From Streptomyces xantholiticus (GTDB lineage: Bacteria > Actinomycetota > Actinomycetes > Streptomycetales > Streptomycetaceae): a stretch of DNA of 64,000 nt. The notes under the pieces were generated by a model. It saw only the letters and a list, made by a program, of their open reading frames with translations, made no database searches and was not told the DNA's origin. Below are positions 1 to 8,455 of the stretch, piece after piece; within the stretch, counting starts at the first letter, position 1; each line of letters begins with the position of its first letter. The stretch covers positions 118,813 through 182,812 of the forward strand of contig NZ_BMWB01000003.1 of assembly GCF_014651015.1 (NCBI RefSeq), given 5' to 3'. A program made the translations under genes and the position numbers.

Positions 1-595
1 ATCCCCGAGGAAGGCGAGCCCGAAGTCGTCTTCTGCATGGACGAGTTCGGAACCGCTCAACCTCCAGCCCCACCCCGGCCGACAATGGGCCGCACGCGGC
101 GGCCGACACAAGGATCCCGATCGCGAGGCCCGGCCCCGCCGCCGGGCGACCTACACCCGCCCGCACGGGGTCCGGCACCTGTTCGCCGCCTACGACCTCG
201 CCAAGGACAAGCTCTACGGGCACATCAAGAAGACCAAGACCAGGTCGAAGTTCCTGGAGTTCTGCCGCTACCTGCGCTCCCTGCACCCGGCGAACGCGCG
301 CATCGCGATCGTCTGTGACAACTACTCCCCGCACCTGACCACGAAGCGCTGCCAGCGGGTCGAGACGTGGGCGGCAGCGAACAACGTGGAGATCGCCTGC
401 ACCCCGGCCAACGGCTCCTGGCTCAACCGGATCGAGGGCCAGTTCACCGCCCTGCGCTACTTCGCACTCGACGGCACCGACCACACCAGCCACAAGGAGC
501 AGGGCAGCATGATCCGCCGCTACATCATCTGGCGGAACAAGCACGCCGCCGACGAACACCTCCGCGTGGTCGTGAACAGGGCGAACGTTGCCTGA
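1..595 (+). pseudogene. IS630-family transposase, 5'-truncated by window and frameshifted
   Basis: C-terminal part of a DDE transposase of an IS630-type insertion sequence. The DDE triad is visible as D in MDEFG (codon near 40), D in CDNYSPH (near 322) and E in WLNRIEGQF (near 437). The spacing between the last two is 38 residues, reasonable for this family. The reading frame changes once. The first 51 bases read in one frame up to DEFG, and everything from about base 53 to the stop at 593-595 reads in the next. Removing one base at 51-53 restores a continuous DEFGPLNLQPHPG, so a single-base insertion explains it. The upstream part lies outside the window. No terminal inverted repeat could be identified downstream. 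The copy is inactive unless rescued by frameshifting, which IS630-type elements can use, though usually elsewhere. Confidence 0.85.
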
Positions 596-614
596 TGCGG
601 CACTAGTTCGAGCA

Positions 615-719
615 GGTCCGGTTCGCGACGGTCCGGTTCGCGACGGTCCGATTCGCGACGGTCCGATTCGCGACGGTCCGGTTCGCGACGGTCTGGTACG
701 GGACGGTCCGGTTCGCGAC
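615..719. repeat. Seven-unit 15-bp tandem repeat
   Basis: Seven head-to-tail 15-bp units with consensus GGTCCGGTTCGCGAC. Units 1, 2, 5 and 7 are identical. Units 3 and 4 carry G to A at one position, and unit 6 is GGTCTGGTACGGGAC. The array abuts the 3' end of the oxidoreductase remnant on the minus strand and adds in-frame TVANR repeats to it, so the original stop codon has been lost or overrun. The array sits between the transposase fragment and the remnant. Confidence 0.9.
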
Positions 720-722
720 GGT

Positions 723-1059
723 CTCGCCGGGGAAGCGGACGCCGATGCGGTCGCGGACCGCGTCGAGCGTCCGCATCACAGCAGCATGCCGTCGAGCGGG
801 ACGAGGGGCGACTCGCACTCGCCCGCCCGCACGGCCCGCATCACCTCGTTCGCCTCGTTCGCCTCGTTCGCCTCGTGCTCCAGCGAGTCCCTGCGGCCGT
901 CGGAACTCCTCGGGCTCCGCGCCGGCGAAGGCCTTGGGGGACGCCCCGGTACGGGACGCGACCGCCACGACCTCGGCGTCCGGCATCCGCATCAGGTCCT
1001 CGATGAACCGCGCGGCCATGCCGCCCGTGGCCCGTACGCCCACCGCACGTGTCGCTCAT
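723..1059 (-). pseudogene. Gfo/Idh/MocA-type oxidoreductase remnant with large internal deletion
   Basis: Read on the minus strand, the start (ATG at 1059-1057) gives MSDT followed, after two single-base losses, by a Rossmann-type N-terminus that continues ARFIEDLMRMPDAEVVAVAS. After about 50 codons it jumps to the C-terminal end of the same kind of protein (EVMRAVRAGECESPLVPLDG, then AVMRTLDAVRDRIGVRFPGE in another frame). The roughly 230 codons normally between these ends are missing. At least three single-base frameshifts are visible. A 9-bp slippage repeat lies at the deletion joint and a 15-bp array lies past the end. The assignment rests on my recognition of both family ends. The substrate cannot be known. 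Confidence 0.7.
844..876. repeat. 9-bp tandem repeat inside oxidoreductase remnant
   Basis: Three and a half copies of CCTCGTTCG (units at 844, 853 and 862, partial at 871). It lies next to the point where the N- and C-terminal parts of the remnant are joined, so slippage there is likely to be secondary to decay. Confidence 0.85.
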
Positions 1060-1130
1060 CTTTCCCCACCCCTGGTTCGCGACGGGCGAGCTGAGAGCAT
1101 AGTTGTCGAAAATAGGATGAGGAGCGGTAG

Positions 1131-2444
1131 ATGCCGGAGAGCGGCCAGGGTGAACAAGGGCACAACACTCAATTCGGACCGGCATCCGCGCCACCGGCCG
1201 CCGCGGCGGCCCCCATTGCCGCGGGGGTGGCCGCGGCCCGCCGGGCCGGGCTCGTCGTCACGCTGGTCCTCGGCGGTCTCACCGCGCTGCCGCCGTTGTC
1301 CATGGACATGTACCTTCCTGCGCTGCCCGCCGTCACCGACTCGCTGCACGCCCCCGCCGCGACCGTCCAGCTCACCCTCACCGCGTGCCTCGCCGGCATG
1401 GCCCTCGGTCAGCTCGTCGTCGGTCCTATGAGCGACAGGTGGGGGCGCCGCCGTCCGCTGCTCGTCGGCATGCTCGTGTACGTCGTCGCCACCGCGATCT
1501 GCGCGTTCGCCCCGACCGCCGAAATGCTCATCGCCTTCCGCCTGTTGCAGGGCCTCGCGGGCGCGGCCGGCATCGTCATCGCCCGCGCGGTGGTGCGCGA
1601 CCTCTACGACGGCGAGGAGATGGCCAGGTTCTTCTCCACCCTGATGCTGATCTCCGGCGCCGCCCCGATCATCGCCCCGCTCATCGGCGGCCAGGTGCTG
1701 CGGGTCACCGACTGGCGCGGCATCTTCGTCGTCCTCACCGCCGTCGGCATCCTGCTCACGCTCGTGGTCGCCAAATGGCTCCAGGAGACCCTGCCGGAGG
1801 AGAAGCGGCACAGCGGCGGCGTCGGCGAGGCGCTGCGCACCATGCGCGGCCTGCTCGCCGACCGGGTCTTCACCGGCTACATGCTCACCGGCGGGCTCGC
1901 CTTCGCCGCGCTGTTCGCGTACATCTCGGCGTCGCCGTTCGTGGTGCAGGAGATCTACGGCGCCTCGCCGCAGATGTTCAGTCTGCTCTTCGGCATCAAC
2001 TCGATCGGCCTGATCGCCGTCGGCCAGATCAACGGCAGACTGCTCGTCGGCCGGGTCAGCCTCGACAAGGCCCTCGGCTTCGGCCTGGCCGTCATCACCC
2101 TGGCGGCGACCGCGCTGCTGTTGCTGACGTCGGGCGTCTTCGGCGCGGTGGGACTGTTCCCGATCGCGGCGGGGCTGTTCGTCCTGATGTCCGCGATGGG
2201 CCTGGCGATGCCGAACACGAACGCTCTCGCCCTGCAGCGCACCCCGCACGCGGCCGGCTCGGCGTCGGCCCTGATCGGCACGTCGGCGTTCCTGATCGGC
2301 GCGGTGGCGTCGCCGCTGGTCGGTATCGCGGGGGAGGCGACGGCGGTGCCGATGGCTGTGGTGCAGGCGGTGTGTGCGGTGGGAGCGGTGGCGTGCTTCG
2401 TCGGCCTGTGCAGGCCGTGGCGGCGGAGGCCGGAGGCGGTCTGA
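1131..2444 (+). CDS. Bcr/CflA-family multidrug efflux MFS transporter
   Basis: 437 residues, the normal size for a 12-helix drug:H+ antiporter of the Bcr/CflA branch, located in the cytoplasmic membrane. The N-terminal cytoplasmic tail is Ala/Pro rich. The first helix is followed by SMDMYLPALP, the hallmark of this branch. The loop 2-3 motif is GPMSDRWGRRRP, and the motif RAVVRDLYDG lies after helix 4. The ATG is preceded by GAGGAGCGG at suitable distance. It stands alone, separated from the remnants upstream and from the methyltransferase downstream by about 340 bases. Substrate unknown: family members export bicyclomycin, chloramphenicol or sulfonamides, and the sequence does not tell which. 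Confidence 0.9.
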   Translation: MPESGQGEQGHNTQFGPASAPPAAAAAPIAAGVAAARRAGLVVTLVLGGLTALPPLSMDMYLPALPAVTDSLHAPAATVQLTLTACLAGMALGQLVVGPMSDRWGRRRPLLVGMLVYVVATAICAFAPTAEMLIAFRLLQGLAGAAGIVIARAVVRDLYDGEEMARFFSTLMLISGAAPIIAPLIGGQVLRVTDWRGIFVVLTAVGILLTLVVAKWLQETLPEEKRHSGGVGEALRTMRGLLADRVFTGYMLTGGLAFAALFAYISASPFVVQEIYGASPQMFSLLFGINSIGLIAVGQINGRLLVGRVSLDKALGFGLAVITLAATALLLLTSGVFGAVGLFPIAAGLFVLMSAMGLAMPNTNALALQRTPHAAGSASALIGTSAFLIGAVASPLVGIAGEATAVPMAVVQAVCAVGAVACFVGLCRPWRRRPEAV

Positions 2445-2783
2445 GGCGGCGGCGCGCTGTCGCACGAGGGCGCGATGGGGGTGCGCGGGCGCGCGTGGCG
2501 GCCTGTTCCCCGACTGCCCCTGAGCCCGGGGCCGCGGGGTGCCACCTTCCCGAAACCGGGCTCCTCCCTCTACGCCTGGCGGCGTGCGGGGATCCCAAGG
2601 ACCCGTTCAAGGGTGCTCCGCACCTCTGCCGCCGGCAGGACTGCGCAGGCGGCCCGTCCGGCGTCCGAGGAGACCGCGCGCAGCGCGGTACCGGGGTCAT
2701 GGGCATGCCCCGCTTCGGAAGAGGGGGTGGGGACGGCCCGCGCAGCGGCCCGCCCGCCCGCGCCCCGCACGTACACTCGCTCG
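2445..2783. other. Intergenic region without recognisable gene
   Basis: 339 bases between the MFS gene and the Rsm22-like gene. I see no credible coding pattern, no strong hairpin and no repeat. Open frames here are accidental extensions of high-GC DNA. Confidence 0.6.
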
Positions 2784-3788
2784 GTGAGCGCCACCACCCC
2801 CACCGCCGACATCCTCCGTGCCGTGCTCGCCGCGTCGCTGGACGGGCTGCCGCCCAGGCAGGCCGCGCAGGCCGTCGAGCGGCTGATCGCCAACTACCGC
2901 GGGCAGACACCCACCGCCGCACCCATCCTGCGGGACCGCGGCGACGTCGTCGCCTACGCCGCGTACCGGATGCCGGCGACCTTCGAGGCGGTGCGGTCCG
3001 CACTCGCTGCGCTGCGGGCGGCGGTACCGGGGTGGGTGCCCGGCACGCACACCGACCTCGGCGGCGGCACCGGCGCCGCGAGTTGGGCGGTCGCCGACGT
3101 GTGGGACGAGGCGGCGCCGAGCACGACGGTGCTGGACTGGGCCGAGGCCGCGATCGCGCTCGGCCGGGAACTGGCCGCCGCTTCCCAGGTGCCCTCCCTG
3201 CGTGACACGCACTGGCAGCGCTCACGGATCAGCTCGACGCTCCGTATCGAGAGCACCGATCTCGTCACCGTCTCGTACGTCCTCAACGAGCTCACCGCCG
3301 CCGACCGCGCCGCCGTCGTCGCAGAGTCCGCCCGCGCCGCCCGGACCGTCGTCGTCGTCGAGCCGGGCACCCCCGACGGCTACGCGCGGATCATCGAGGC
3401 CCGCGACGCCCTGATCGCCGCCGGACTGCACATCGCCGCGCCCTGTCCGCACAGCGCCTCCTGTCCCATAGAGCGGGGCTCCGACTGGTGCCACTTCGCC
3501 GCCCGGGTGTCCCGTTCCTCCTTGCACCGGCAGGTCAAGGGCGGCTCGCTGCCGTACGAGGACGAGAAGTTCAGCTACGTCGCCGCCACCCGCGTCCCGG
3601 TGGAGCCGGCCACCGCCCGGGTGGTCCGCAAGCCGCAGATCCGCAAGGGCCTGGTGCTGCTCGACCTGTGCACCAAGGACGAGGGGCTGCGCCGCGACAC
3701 GGTGACCAAGCGGCACGGGGCGCTCTACAAGGAGGCCAGGGACGCGGAGTGGGGCGACGCCTGGCCGCCCGGCCAGGGCCAGGAGTGA
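2784..3788 (+). CDS. Rsm22-like small-subunit methyltransferase family protein
   Basis: 334 residues from the GTG at 2784, chosen because protein-like sequence begins there (SATTPTADILRAVLAA). The frame stays open upstream but gives low-complexity sequence. The fold is a SAM-dependent methyltransferase: motif I is DLGGGTG at residues 91-97, followed by VLDWAEAA and TVSYVLNEL. A cysteine set (C221, C227, C236 in CPHSASC and SDWCHF) precedes the C-terminal part, as in the Rsm22 family, where these cysteines bind an iron-sulfur cluster. Mitochondrial Rsm22 is needed for small ribosomal subunit assembly. The role in Streptomyces is not established, so ribosome-associated is an inference. Its stop codon overlaps the operator-like palindrome of the next gene. 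Confidence 0.8.
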   Translation: MSATTPTADILRAVLAASLDGLPPRQAAQAVERLIANYRGQTPTAAPILRDRGDVVAYAAYRMPATFEAVRSALAALRAAVPGWVPGTHTDLGGGTGAASWAVADVWDEAAPSTTVLDWAEAAIALGRELAAASQVPSLRDTHWQRSRISSTLRIESTDLVTVSYVLNELTAADRAAVVAESARAARTVVVVEPGTPDGYARIIEARDALIAAGLHIAAPCPHSASCPIERGSDWCHFAARVSRSSLHRQVKGGSLPYEDEKFSYVAATRVPVEPATARVVRKPQIRKGLVLLDLCTKDEGLRRDTVTKRHGALYKEARDAEWGDAWPPGQGQE

Positions 3789-3807
3789 GACGAGACGTCT
3801 CGCCTCA
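3786..3807. promoter_or_regulatory. 22-bp near-perfect palindrome, candidate TetR operator
   Basis: A palindrome centred at 3796/3797 with the perfect core CGAGACGTCTCG and flanks TGAGA and CCTCA, so 10 of 11 base pairs are symmetric. It lies 21 bases before the ATG of the TetR gene and overlaps the stop codon of the preceding gene. Position and symmetry are those of an autoregulatory TetR operator. Binding is inferred. Confidence 0.65.
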
Positions 3808-3827
3808 TCGTTGCTAGATTGGCCGCC

Positions 3828-4445
3828 ATGACCGAGACCAAGGCACCCGACCACTCACGCCGTAGCGAGCGCTCCCGCCGCGCGATCTACGACGCCGCCC
3901 TCGCCCTCGTCGGCGAGATCGGGTATGCCAGGACCACGATCGAGGGCATCGCCTCCCGCGCCGGGGTCGGCAAGCAGACGATCTACCGCTGGTGGCCCTC
4001 CAAAGCCGCCGTCCTCCTCGAGGCGTTCCTCGACCTCGCCGAACAAGCGTCGGACGCGGCCGCTCCCGGCGGCTACGAGATCCCCGACACCGGCGACCTC
4101 GAGGCCGACCTCCGTCTGGTTCTGCGTGCCACCGTCGACGAGATGAACACGCCCGTCTACGACGCCCCCGCCCGCGCGCTCGCCGCGGAGGGCGTGGTCG
4201 ACGCGGCGGTGGGGGCCCAGTTCGTGGAAAAGCTGCTCGAGCCGCAGCTCCAGCTCTATGTCACGCGACTGCGCGCCGCGCAGCAGGCCGGACAGGTGCG
4301 GGCCGGGATCGATGCCCGTATCGCCCTGGAGCTCTTCGTGGGACCGCTCGCGCACCGCTGGCTGTTGCGCACCCTGCCGCTCACCCACGAGTACGCCGAT
4401 CTGGTCGTGGACTACGCCGTGAACGGCCTCGCGCCCCGCGACTGA
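3828..4445 (+). CDS. TetR/AcrR-family transcriptional regulator
   Basis: 205 residues from the ATG at 3828 (a TTG nine bases earlier is possible). The N-terminal HTH is clear (RAIYDAALALVGEIGYARTT, then GVGKQTIYRWW, residues about 17-55). It is followed by a helical ligand-binding half with a TetR_C-type region (LRLVLRATVDEM through LFVGPLAHRWLL). The palindrome just upstream suggests autorepression. The other target is unclear: no divergent transporter or enzyme gene lies beside it, and the next gene downstream (prim-pol) is 186 bases away. Ligand unknown. Confidence 0.9.
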   Translation: MTETKAPDHSRRSERSRRAIYDAALALVGEIGYARTTIEGIASRAGVGKQTIYRWWPSKAAVLLEAFLDLAEQASDAAAPGGYEIPDTGDLEADLRLVLRATVDEMNTPVYDAPARALAAEGVVDAAVGAQFVEKLLEPQLQLYVTRLRAAQQAGQVRAGIDARIALELFVGPLAHRWLLRTLPLTHEYADLVVDYAVNGLAPRD

Positions 4446-4631
4446 TCCCGGCCGCCCCGCGAGTGATTCCGGCGCCCCGAGCATGCACCCCGCGCGCCCC
4501 GACAGGCGCGTGTGCCCCACCCCGGAGGGCGACGTGCCCCACCCCGGTTGAGGACTGTGGCCACCCAGGGAGCAGGATGGTGGGAGCATGGCAGTGTCCG
4601 CGTGGGGCGAGCGTGAGGTGTGAGGGGATAG

Positions 4632-5390
4632 ATGGGCGACGGTATCGGCCGCTACCGCGGCACGGCGAACAGGCCTTCCCGGGAGAGCCGGCTGACGCAG
4701 TGGCTGCGCCGCCGCAGCGGGAACACCGACGCGGAGGACTCGCAGCGCGAGGACCTGCTACTGGCCGCCGCCGCCGTGGGACTGCCGCTCGCGCCCGCCG
4801 CTCACCCCGTCGGTTACCGCTGTTCCTGTGAGCGCATCGGCTGTCCTACGCCGGCCACCCATCCGATCTCGTTCGCCTGGCAGACCCAGTCCACGACCGA
4901 CAAGGCGCAGGTCCAGCGCTGGGCGCAGGGTCAGCCGGAGGCGAACTTCATCACCGCGACCGGCATGGTGCACGACGTCCTCGACGTCCCTCTGGAGGCC
5001 GGTCGGGACGCGCTCGCCCGGCTGCTGGAGCGGGGGATCGACGTCGGCCCGGCCGCCGAGGTGGGCACGGACCGGATGCTCTTCTTCACCGCCACCCGCG
5101 GCACCCCGGAGGACGAGGACGAGTGGTGGCCCTGCGCACTGGACTGCCACCCGGAGACCATGGACGAGCACCCGGGGCTGCGCTGGCACTGCCGCGGCAG
5201 CTACGTCCTGGTGCCCCCGGCCCGGCTCCCCGGCGACGGTGACCTCGGCGTCTCCTGGGTCCGTGGCCCGGAGCATCCGCTGCCGGATCCGCTGACGCTG
5301 CTGGAGACGCTGACGGACGCGTGCGCGAAATACGCGGGCGAGAACGAGGACTTGGACCACCACGCGACAGCCTGGCCCCTCGGCCGCTGA
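4632..5390 (+). CDS. Bifunctional DNA primase/polymerase (prim-pol) N-terminal domain protein
   Basis: 252 residues. The ATG at 4632 follows GAGGGGATAG. The sequence resembles the short Streptomyces proteins carrying only the prim-pol domain (the AEP-type domain found in plasmid replication proteins): LLAAAAVGLPLAPAAHPVGY, a cysteine pair in YRCSCERIGC, HPISFAWQTQ, and later FITATGMVHDVLDVP. No helicase domain is attached, and no replication origin or plasmid genes are nearby. A replication role is therefore not supported by context, and the protein may be a domesticated stand-alone domain. Monocistronic as far as the sequence shows. Confidence 0.7.
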   Translation: MGDGIGRYRGTANRPSRESRLTQWLRRRSGNTDAEDSQREDLLLAAAAVGLPLAPAAHPVGYRCSCERIGCPTPATHPISFAWQTQSTTDKAQVQRWAQGQPEANFITATGMVHDVLDVPLEAGRDALARLLERGIDVGPAAEVGTDRMLFFTATRGTPEDEDEWWPCALDCHPETMDEHPGLRWHCRGSYVLVPPARLPGDGDLGVSWVRGPEHPLPDPLTLLETLTDACAKYAGENEDLDHHATAWPLGR

Positions 5391-5446
5391 ACCGTTCGCC
5401 CCGGAGCACGACAGGAGCAGGCCCGCCGAAGCCGCCGCCCCTCGCG

Positions 5447-6442
5447 CTATTCGCCCTTCGCGGCGGTGAGGCCCGTCAGACGGCCCCGTACCTCCACCAC
5501 CTGCCCGGGCTCGCCCCCGTTGCCCGGCGGGACCACCACGGCAAGGTTCGAGACCCGCTCCTTGGTGAGCGAGGACTTCACCTCGCCGGTCAGCAGCGCC
5601 TTCACGTCCGGTACGACCTTCAGCCGCACACCCTTCGCGGCCGTCTGGCGTTCGAAGTTGCGCACCGAGAAGAAGACGAACCCGCCGCCGTCCTGCGTGA
5701 GAAGCCCCAGCGGCGCGAAGTCGCCCGTGTCGAGCGGCTGGTCGATGTACTGGGTGCTCGTCCCCAGCACGTTGGCGCCCTTCGCACGGACCGCGCGCCA
5801 CACGGAGGTGTGCGGGCCGGCCTTGAAGTGGGCGGGCTTCCCGCTCTGCATGTACGAGGCGTACTCCTCGCTCAAATTGCGCGGGGCGACCGCCAGCGCC
5901 GCGCTGTCCGGGGCGACGGGTTCGGCGTACCCGTCCTTGTCCGTCTTGAAGGTGGGGACCTGCTGCGGGGAAAGGATCGTCAGATAGGCGGCCCGCCATC
6001 CCGCGTCGGCGCCGGTGCGCAAGAAGACGAGCAGCCAGCGGCTGTCCCGCGCGCCGCCGTCCCGGTCGCGGTTGGAGTCCGTGTCCGCCACGAACCAGCG
6101 AGGCCAGCCCGCCTTCTTCGGGATGACGAACTTGGCGTCGGACAGCTCCAGCGGCGAGTGGTTGGGGTTGCCGTTCGGGAAGTTGACCTGGCGCGCCTTG
6201 AGACCGGCCTGGTTGATCGCCCCCAGTGCACCGGTGACATGGGCGGCGTCGAGAGTGGGGTCATACGCCTTGTCGGCCTTGTTGTACGCCTCTGTGAACG
6301 CGGCGAGCGCCTGCTCCGCCTCATCCTTCGTCGCCGAGGGGACGACCGCCCGCTCCCCGTGCACCGTCACGCACCCGCTCGCCGTCAGCGACAGCACCGC
6401 CAACGCCGCGAGCCCCGTCGTCGTCCGACCCAGCCTTCTCAT
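5447..6442 (-). CDS. Putative secreted lipoprotein, function unknown
   Basis: 331 residues. The N-terminus is MRRLGRTTTGLAALAVLSL followed by the lipobox-like TASGC with the acylated cysteine at residue 24, so export and membrane anchoring are expected. The remaining 300 residues are hydrophilic with scattered aromatic residues (RWFVADTDSNRDRDG, WRAAYLTILSPQQVP) and resemble conserved Streptomyces lipoproteins of unknown function. No catalytic motif is recognised. It is convergent with the prim-pol gene (56 bases apart). Confidence 0.75.
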   Translation of the reverse strand: MRRLGRTTTGLAALAVLSLTASGCVTVHGERAVVPSATKDEAEQALAAFTEAYNKADKAYDPTLDAAHVTGALGAINQAGLKARQVNFPNGNPNHSPLELSDAKFVIPKKAGWPRWFVADTDSNRDRDGGARDSRWLLVFLRTGADAGWRAAYLTILSPQQVPTFKTDKDGYAEPVAPDSAALAVAPRNLSEEYASYMQSGKPAHFKAGPHTSVWRAVRAKGANVLGTSTQYIDQPLDTGDFAPLGLLTQDGGGFVFFSVRNFERQTAAKGVRLKVVPDVKALLTGEVKSSLTKERVSNLAVVVPPGNGGEPGQVVEVRGRLTGLTAAKGE

Positions 6443-6869
6443 CGGTTGCCTTCTGCTCCTCGACCCCCATGGACCGTCCGAACCCTACCGGGGCCGGAAA
6501 CGGACCGAGCGCCGGGACCGGATACAGCGCCCACACCGTGACCTGGAGGACGGCCGGGCCCGGCCGGAAGGTGAACACGCCCTTGCCCAGCGTCCCGTAC
6601 CGGATGTCCGCCCGGATCGTCGCACGGATGCCGACTCGCGGCACGGGCCCGATCCGCCTGGTCGGGCTGCCGACCGAACGCATGGGCGTCGGGGGGAGCA
6701 AAGGATCGGGGGACATCCGAGGAACCCGCTCCCGCGCCGTCACACCACTGGGCCGGCCCCCTTGGGGGGTGCGCCCGCCGCACCGGCCCGGGAACTCGAG
6801 GACGGCATCCGGGAGCGGGGCTTCACCGGGAAACCGCCGGTTCCTGAACCGGGATGCTTGAATGCCTGC
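6443..6869. other. Intergenic region between divergent genes
   Basis: 427 bases between the lipoprotein (minus) and PhzF (plus) genes, so both promoters should lie here. A minus-strand open frame with high third-position GC (including GTLGKGVFTFRPGPAVLQVT) runs through it into the lipoprotein gene. Its 3' end would overlap that gene by about 120 bases, so I do not call it a gene. It could be the eroded end of one. Confidence 0.45.
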
Positions 6870-7655
6870 GTGAACGAACTCGACGCGCTCGGCGTGAGCG
6901 GCGAACTCGACATTCTGCACGTCTTCTGTGACGGCAACGGGCGGCACGGCAACGCCCTCGGCGTCGTACGTGACCCCCGTCGCCACCCTGACCGCGGCTC
7001 CCGGCAGGCCCTCGCCGCCGAACTGGGCTTCAGCGAGACCGTGTTCGTCGACGACCCCGAACGCGGTGTCGTCGACATCTACACCCCCACGGTGCGTCTG
7101 CCCTTCGCCGGGCACCCCCTCGTCGGCACCGCCTGGCTGCTCGATCTGGAGTCCGTCAACCCGCCTGCGGGCGAGGTCTGGGCGCGCCACGACGGCGAGT
7201 TCACCTGGATCACCGCCCGCGCAGAATGGGCGCCGCCCCGGCGGCTCGAGCAGTACGCGTCACCGGCGGAGGTCGACGCACTGCCGGCTCCGCCGCCGGG
7301 CGAGGGGTGGCTGTACGCGTGGGCGTGGGAGGACGAGGCGGCGGGCCGGGTACGGGCCCGTGCCTTCCCCCGGCGCGGGGACAGCGTCGTCGAGGACGAG
7401 GCGACAGGCGCGGCGGCGCTGCTGCTCACCGACCGGCTCGGGCGTGCCCTGAACATCACTCAGGGCCGGGGGTCGCAGATCCTGACCGCCCCCGGCCCTG
7501 ACGGCATCGTCGAGATCGGCGGCCGCGTCCGCCTTGCGACGCCCGCGTCCGCCCCTGCCGCCGCCCCGGCCCCCGCCCCCGTGCGGATGACCCTCGCAAG
7601 GGGCGGGCTGACCCGGCTGCCGCACGCGGTGACCATGCCGGGCCGCACGTCCTGA
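6870..7655 (+). CDS. PhzF-family isomerase/epimerase-like protein
   Basis: 261 residues from the GTG at 6870. A second GTG at 6894 starts eight residues later and fits homologues about equally well, and neither has a strong ribosome site. Family signs: LDILHVFCD at the start, RHGNALGVV, the catalytic-type Glu in GFSETVFVDD, FAGHPLVGTAWLL, and TGAAALLLTDRLG near the C-terminus. PhzF proteins are two-domain diaminopimelate-epimerase-fold enzymes. Stand-alone members outside phenazine clusters have unknown substrates, and no phenazine genes are present here. The C-terminus has a low-complexity Ala/Pro stretch (about residues 226-240). The gene ends three bases before the convergent heme oxygenase gene. 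Confidence 0.8.
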   Translation: MNELDALGVSGELDILHVFCDGNGRHGNALGVVRDPRRHPDRGSRQALAAELGFSETVFVDDPERGVVDIYTPTVRLPFAGHPLVGTAWLLDLESVNPPAGEVWARHDGEFTWITARAEWAPPRRLEQYASPAEVDALPAPPPGEGWLYAWAWEDEAAGRVRARAFPRRGDSVVEDEATGAAALLLTDRLGRALNITQGRGSQILTAPGPDGIVEIGGRVRLATPASAPAAAPAPAPVRMTLARGGLTRLPHAVTMPGRTS

Positions 7656-7658
7656 CCG

Positions 7659-8321
7659 CTACGCGCTGAGCGGGAACTCCCGCTCCAGCTCTCGCAGGAT
7701 GGCCACGTTGTGGTCGAAGGCCAGCCGGCACTCGTCGACCATGCGCTGCTTCTCCAGGTCGTCGACGTCCACCGCGTCCAGCAGTTCGCGGTAACCGCGC
7801 TTGAAGGCCGCCGGGTTCGGGATCTGCTCGAAGACGTAGAACCGGACGCCGTCGCCCTTGCGGTCGAAGCCCCAGGTCTTCTCCGCCATGTCGCGCAGCA
7901 CCTGGCCGCCGGAGAGATCGCCGAGATAGCGGGTGTAGTGGTGCGCCACATATCCGGCGGGCCAGGTCCGCGCGCACTCCTCGATCCGGGCGGCGTACGC
8001 GGCCGTGGCCGGCAGCGGTACGAGCTCCTCGGGCAGGACGCCGGCACCGCGCAGATGCCCGAGGTCGCGCGCCAGCTCCGCCGTGCGCATCAGCTCGGGC
8101 CTGATGAACGGGCCGGCGACCGGGTCGTCCTTCAGCGCCTCCGCCGTGCCCTCCAGCGCGCGGTAGACGAACCACAGCTCCTCGGTGTACCGCGCGTACG
8201 CCTCGACACCGAGCCGGCCCGCGAGCAGGTGGTCCATGAAATGGGACGTCTGCACCGTGGTGTGCCGCTCGTGCGAGGCGAGACGGATCAGCGTCGAGAA
8301 GGGGGTGCCGGTGGCGTCCAA
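7659..8321 (-). CDS. Heme oxygenase (biliverdin-producing)
   Basis: 220 residues. It cleaves heme to biliverdin, CO and iron, in the cytosol, with electrons from a reductase. The proximal heme ligand lies in ASHERHT (H17) and the distal helix is YLGDLSGGQ, both diagnostic. I chose a TTG start at 8321 because GGAGG stands six bases before it and the protein then begins DATGTPFSTLIRLASHE, as homologues do. Longer starts add a non-conserved Pro-rich leader. No heme-uptake genes are adjacent. The neighbours are PhzF (convergent) and methionine aminopeptidase upstream on the same strand, 134 bases away. No clear iron-regulator box was found in the upstream region. Confidence 0.9.
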   Translation of the reverse strand: MDATGTPFSTLIRLASHERHTTVQTSHFMDHLLAGRLGVEAYARYTEELWFVYRALEGTAEALKDDPVAGPFIRPELMRTAELARDLGHLRGAGVLPEELVPLPATAAYAARIEECARTWPAGYVAHHYTRYLGDLSGGQVLRDMAEKTWGFDRKGDGVRFYVFEQIPNPAAFKRGYRELLDAVDVDDLEKQRMVDECRLAFDHNVAILRELEREFPLSA

Positions 8322-8455
8322 GGCGAGCCTCCAGAGAACCGAAGGGGCGGGAACGGGCGGCGACGGCTGTTGCCCCCACCGATCCTGCTGCTCAGGCTCG
8401 GCTGAGTCAATGTGTTCCCGACGTTCTGTCGGTAAAACGCTACCCGCCCCGGGGC

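Noticed and set aside
6321..6710. Minus-strand reading frame with high GC at third positions between the PhzF and lipoprotein genes
   Set aside because: Its 3' part would overlap the lipoprotein gene by about 120 bases in another frame, it has no family match I know, and no ribosome site. At best an eroded gene.
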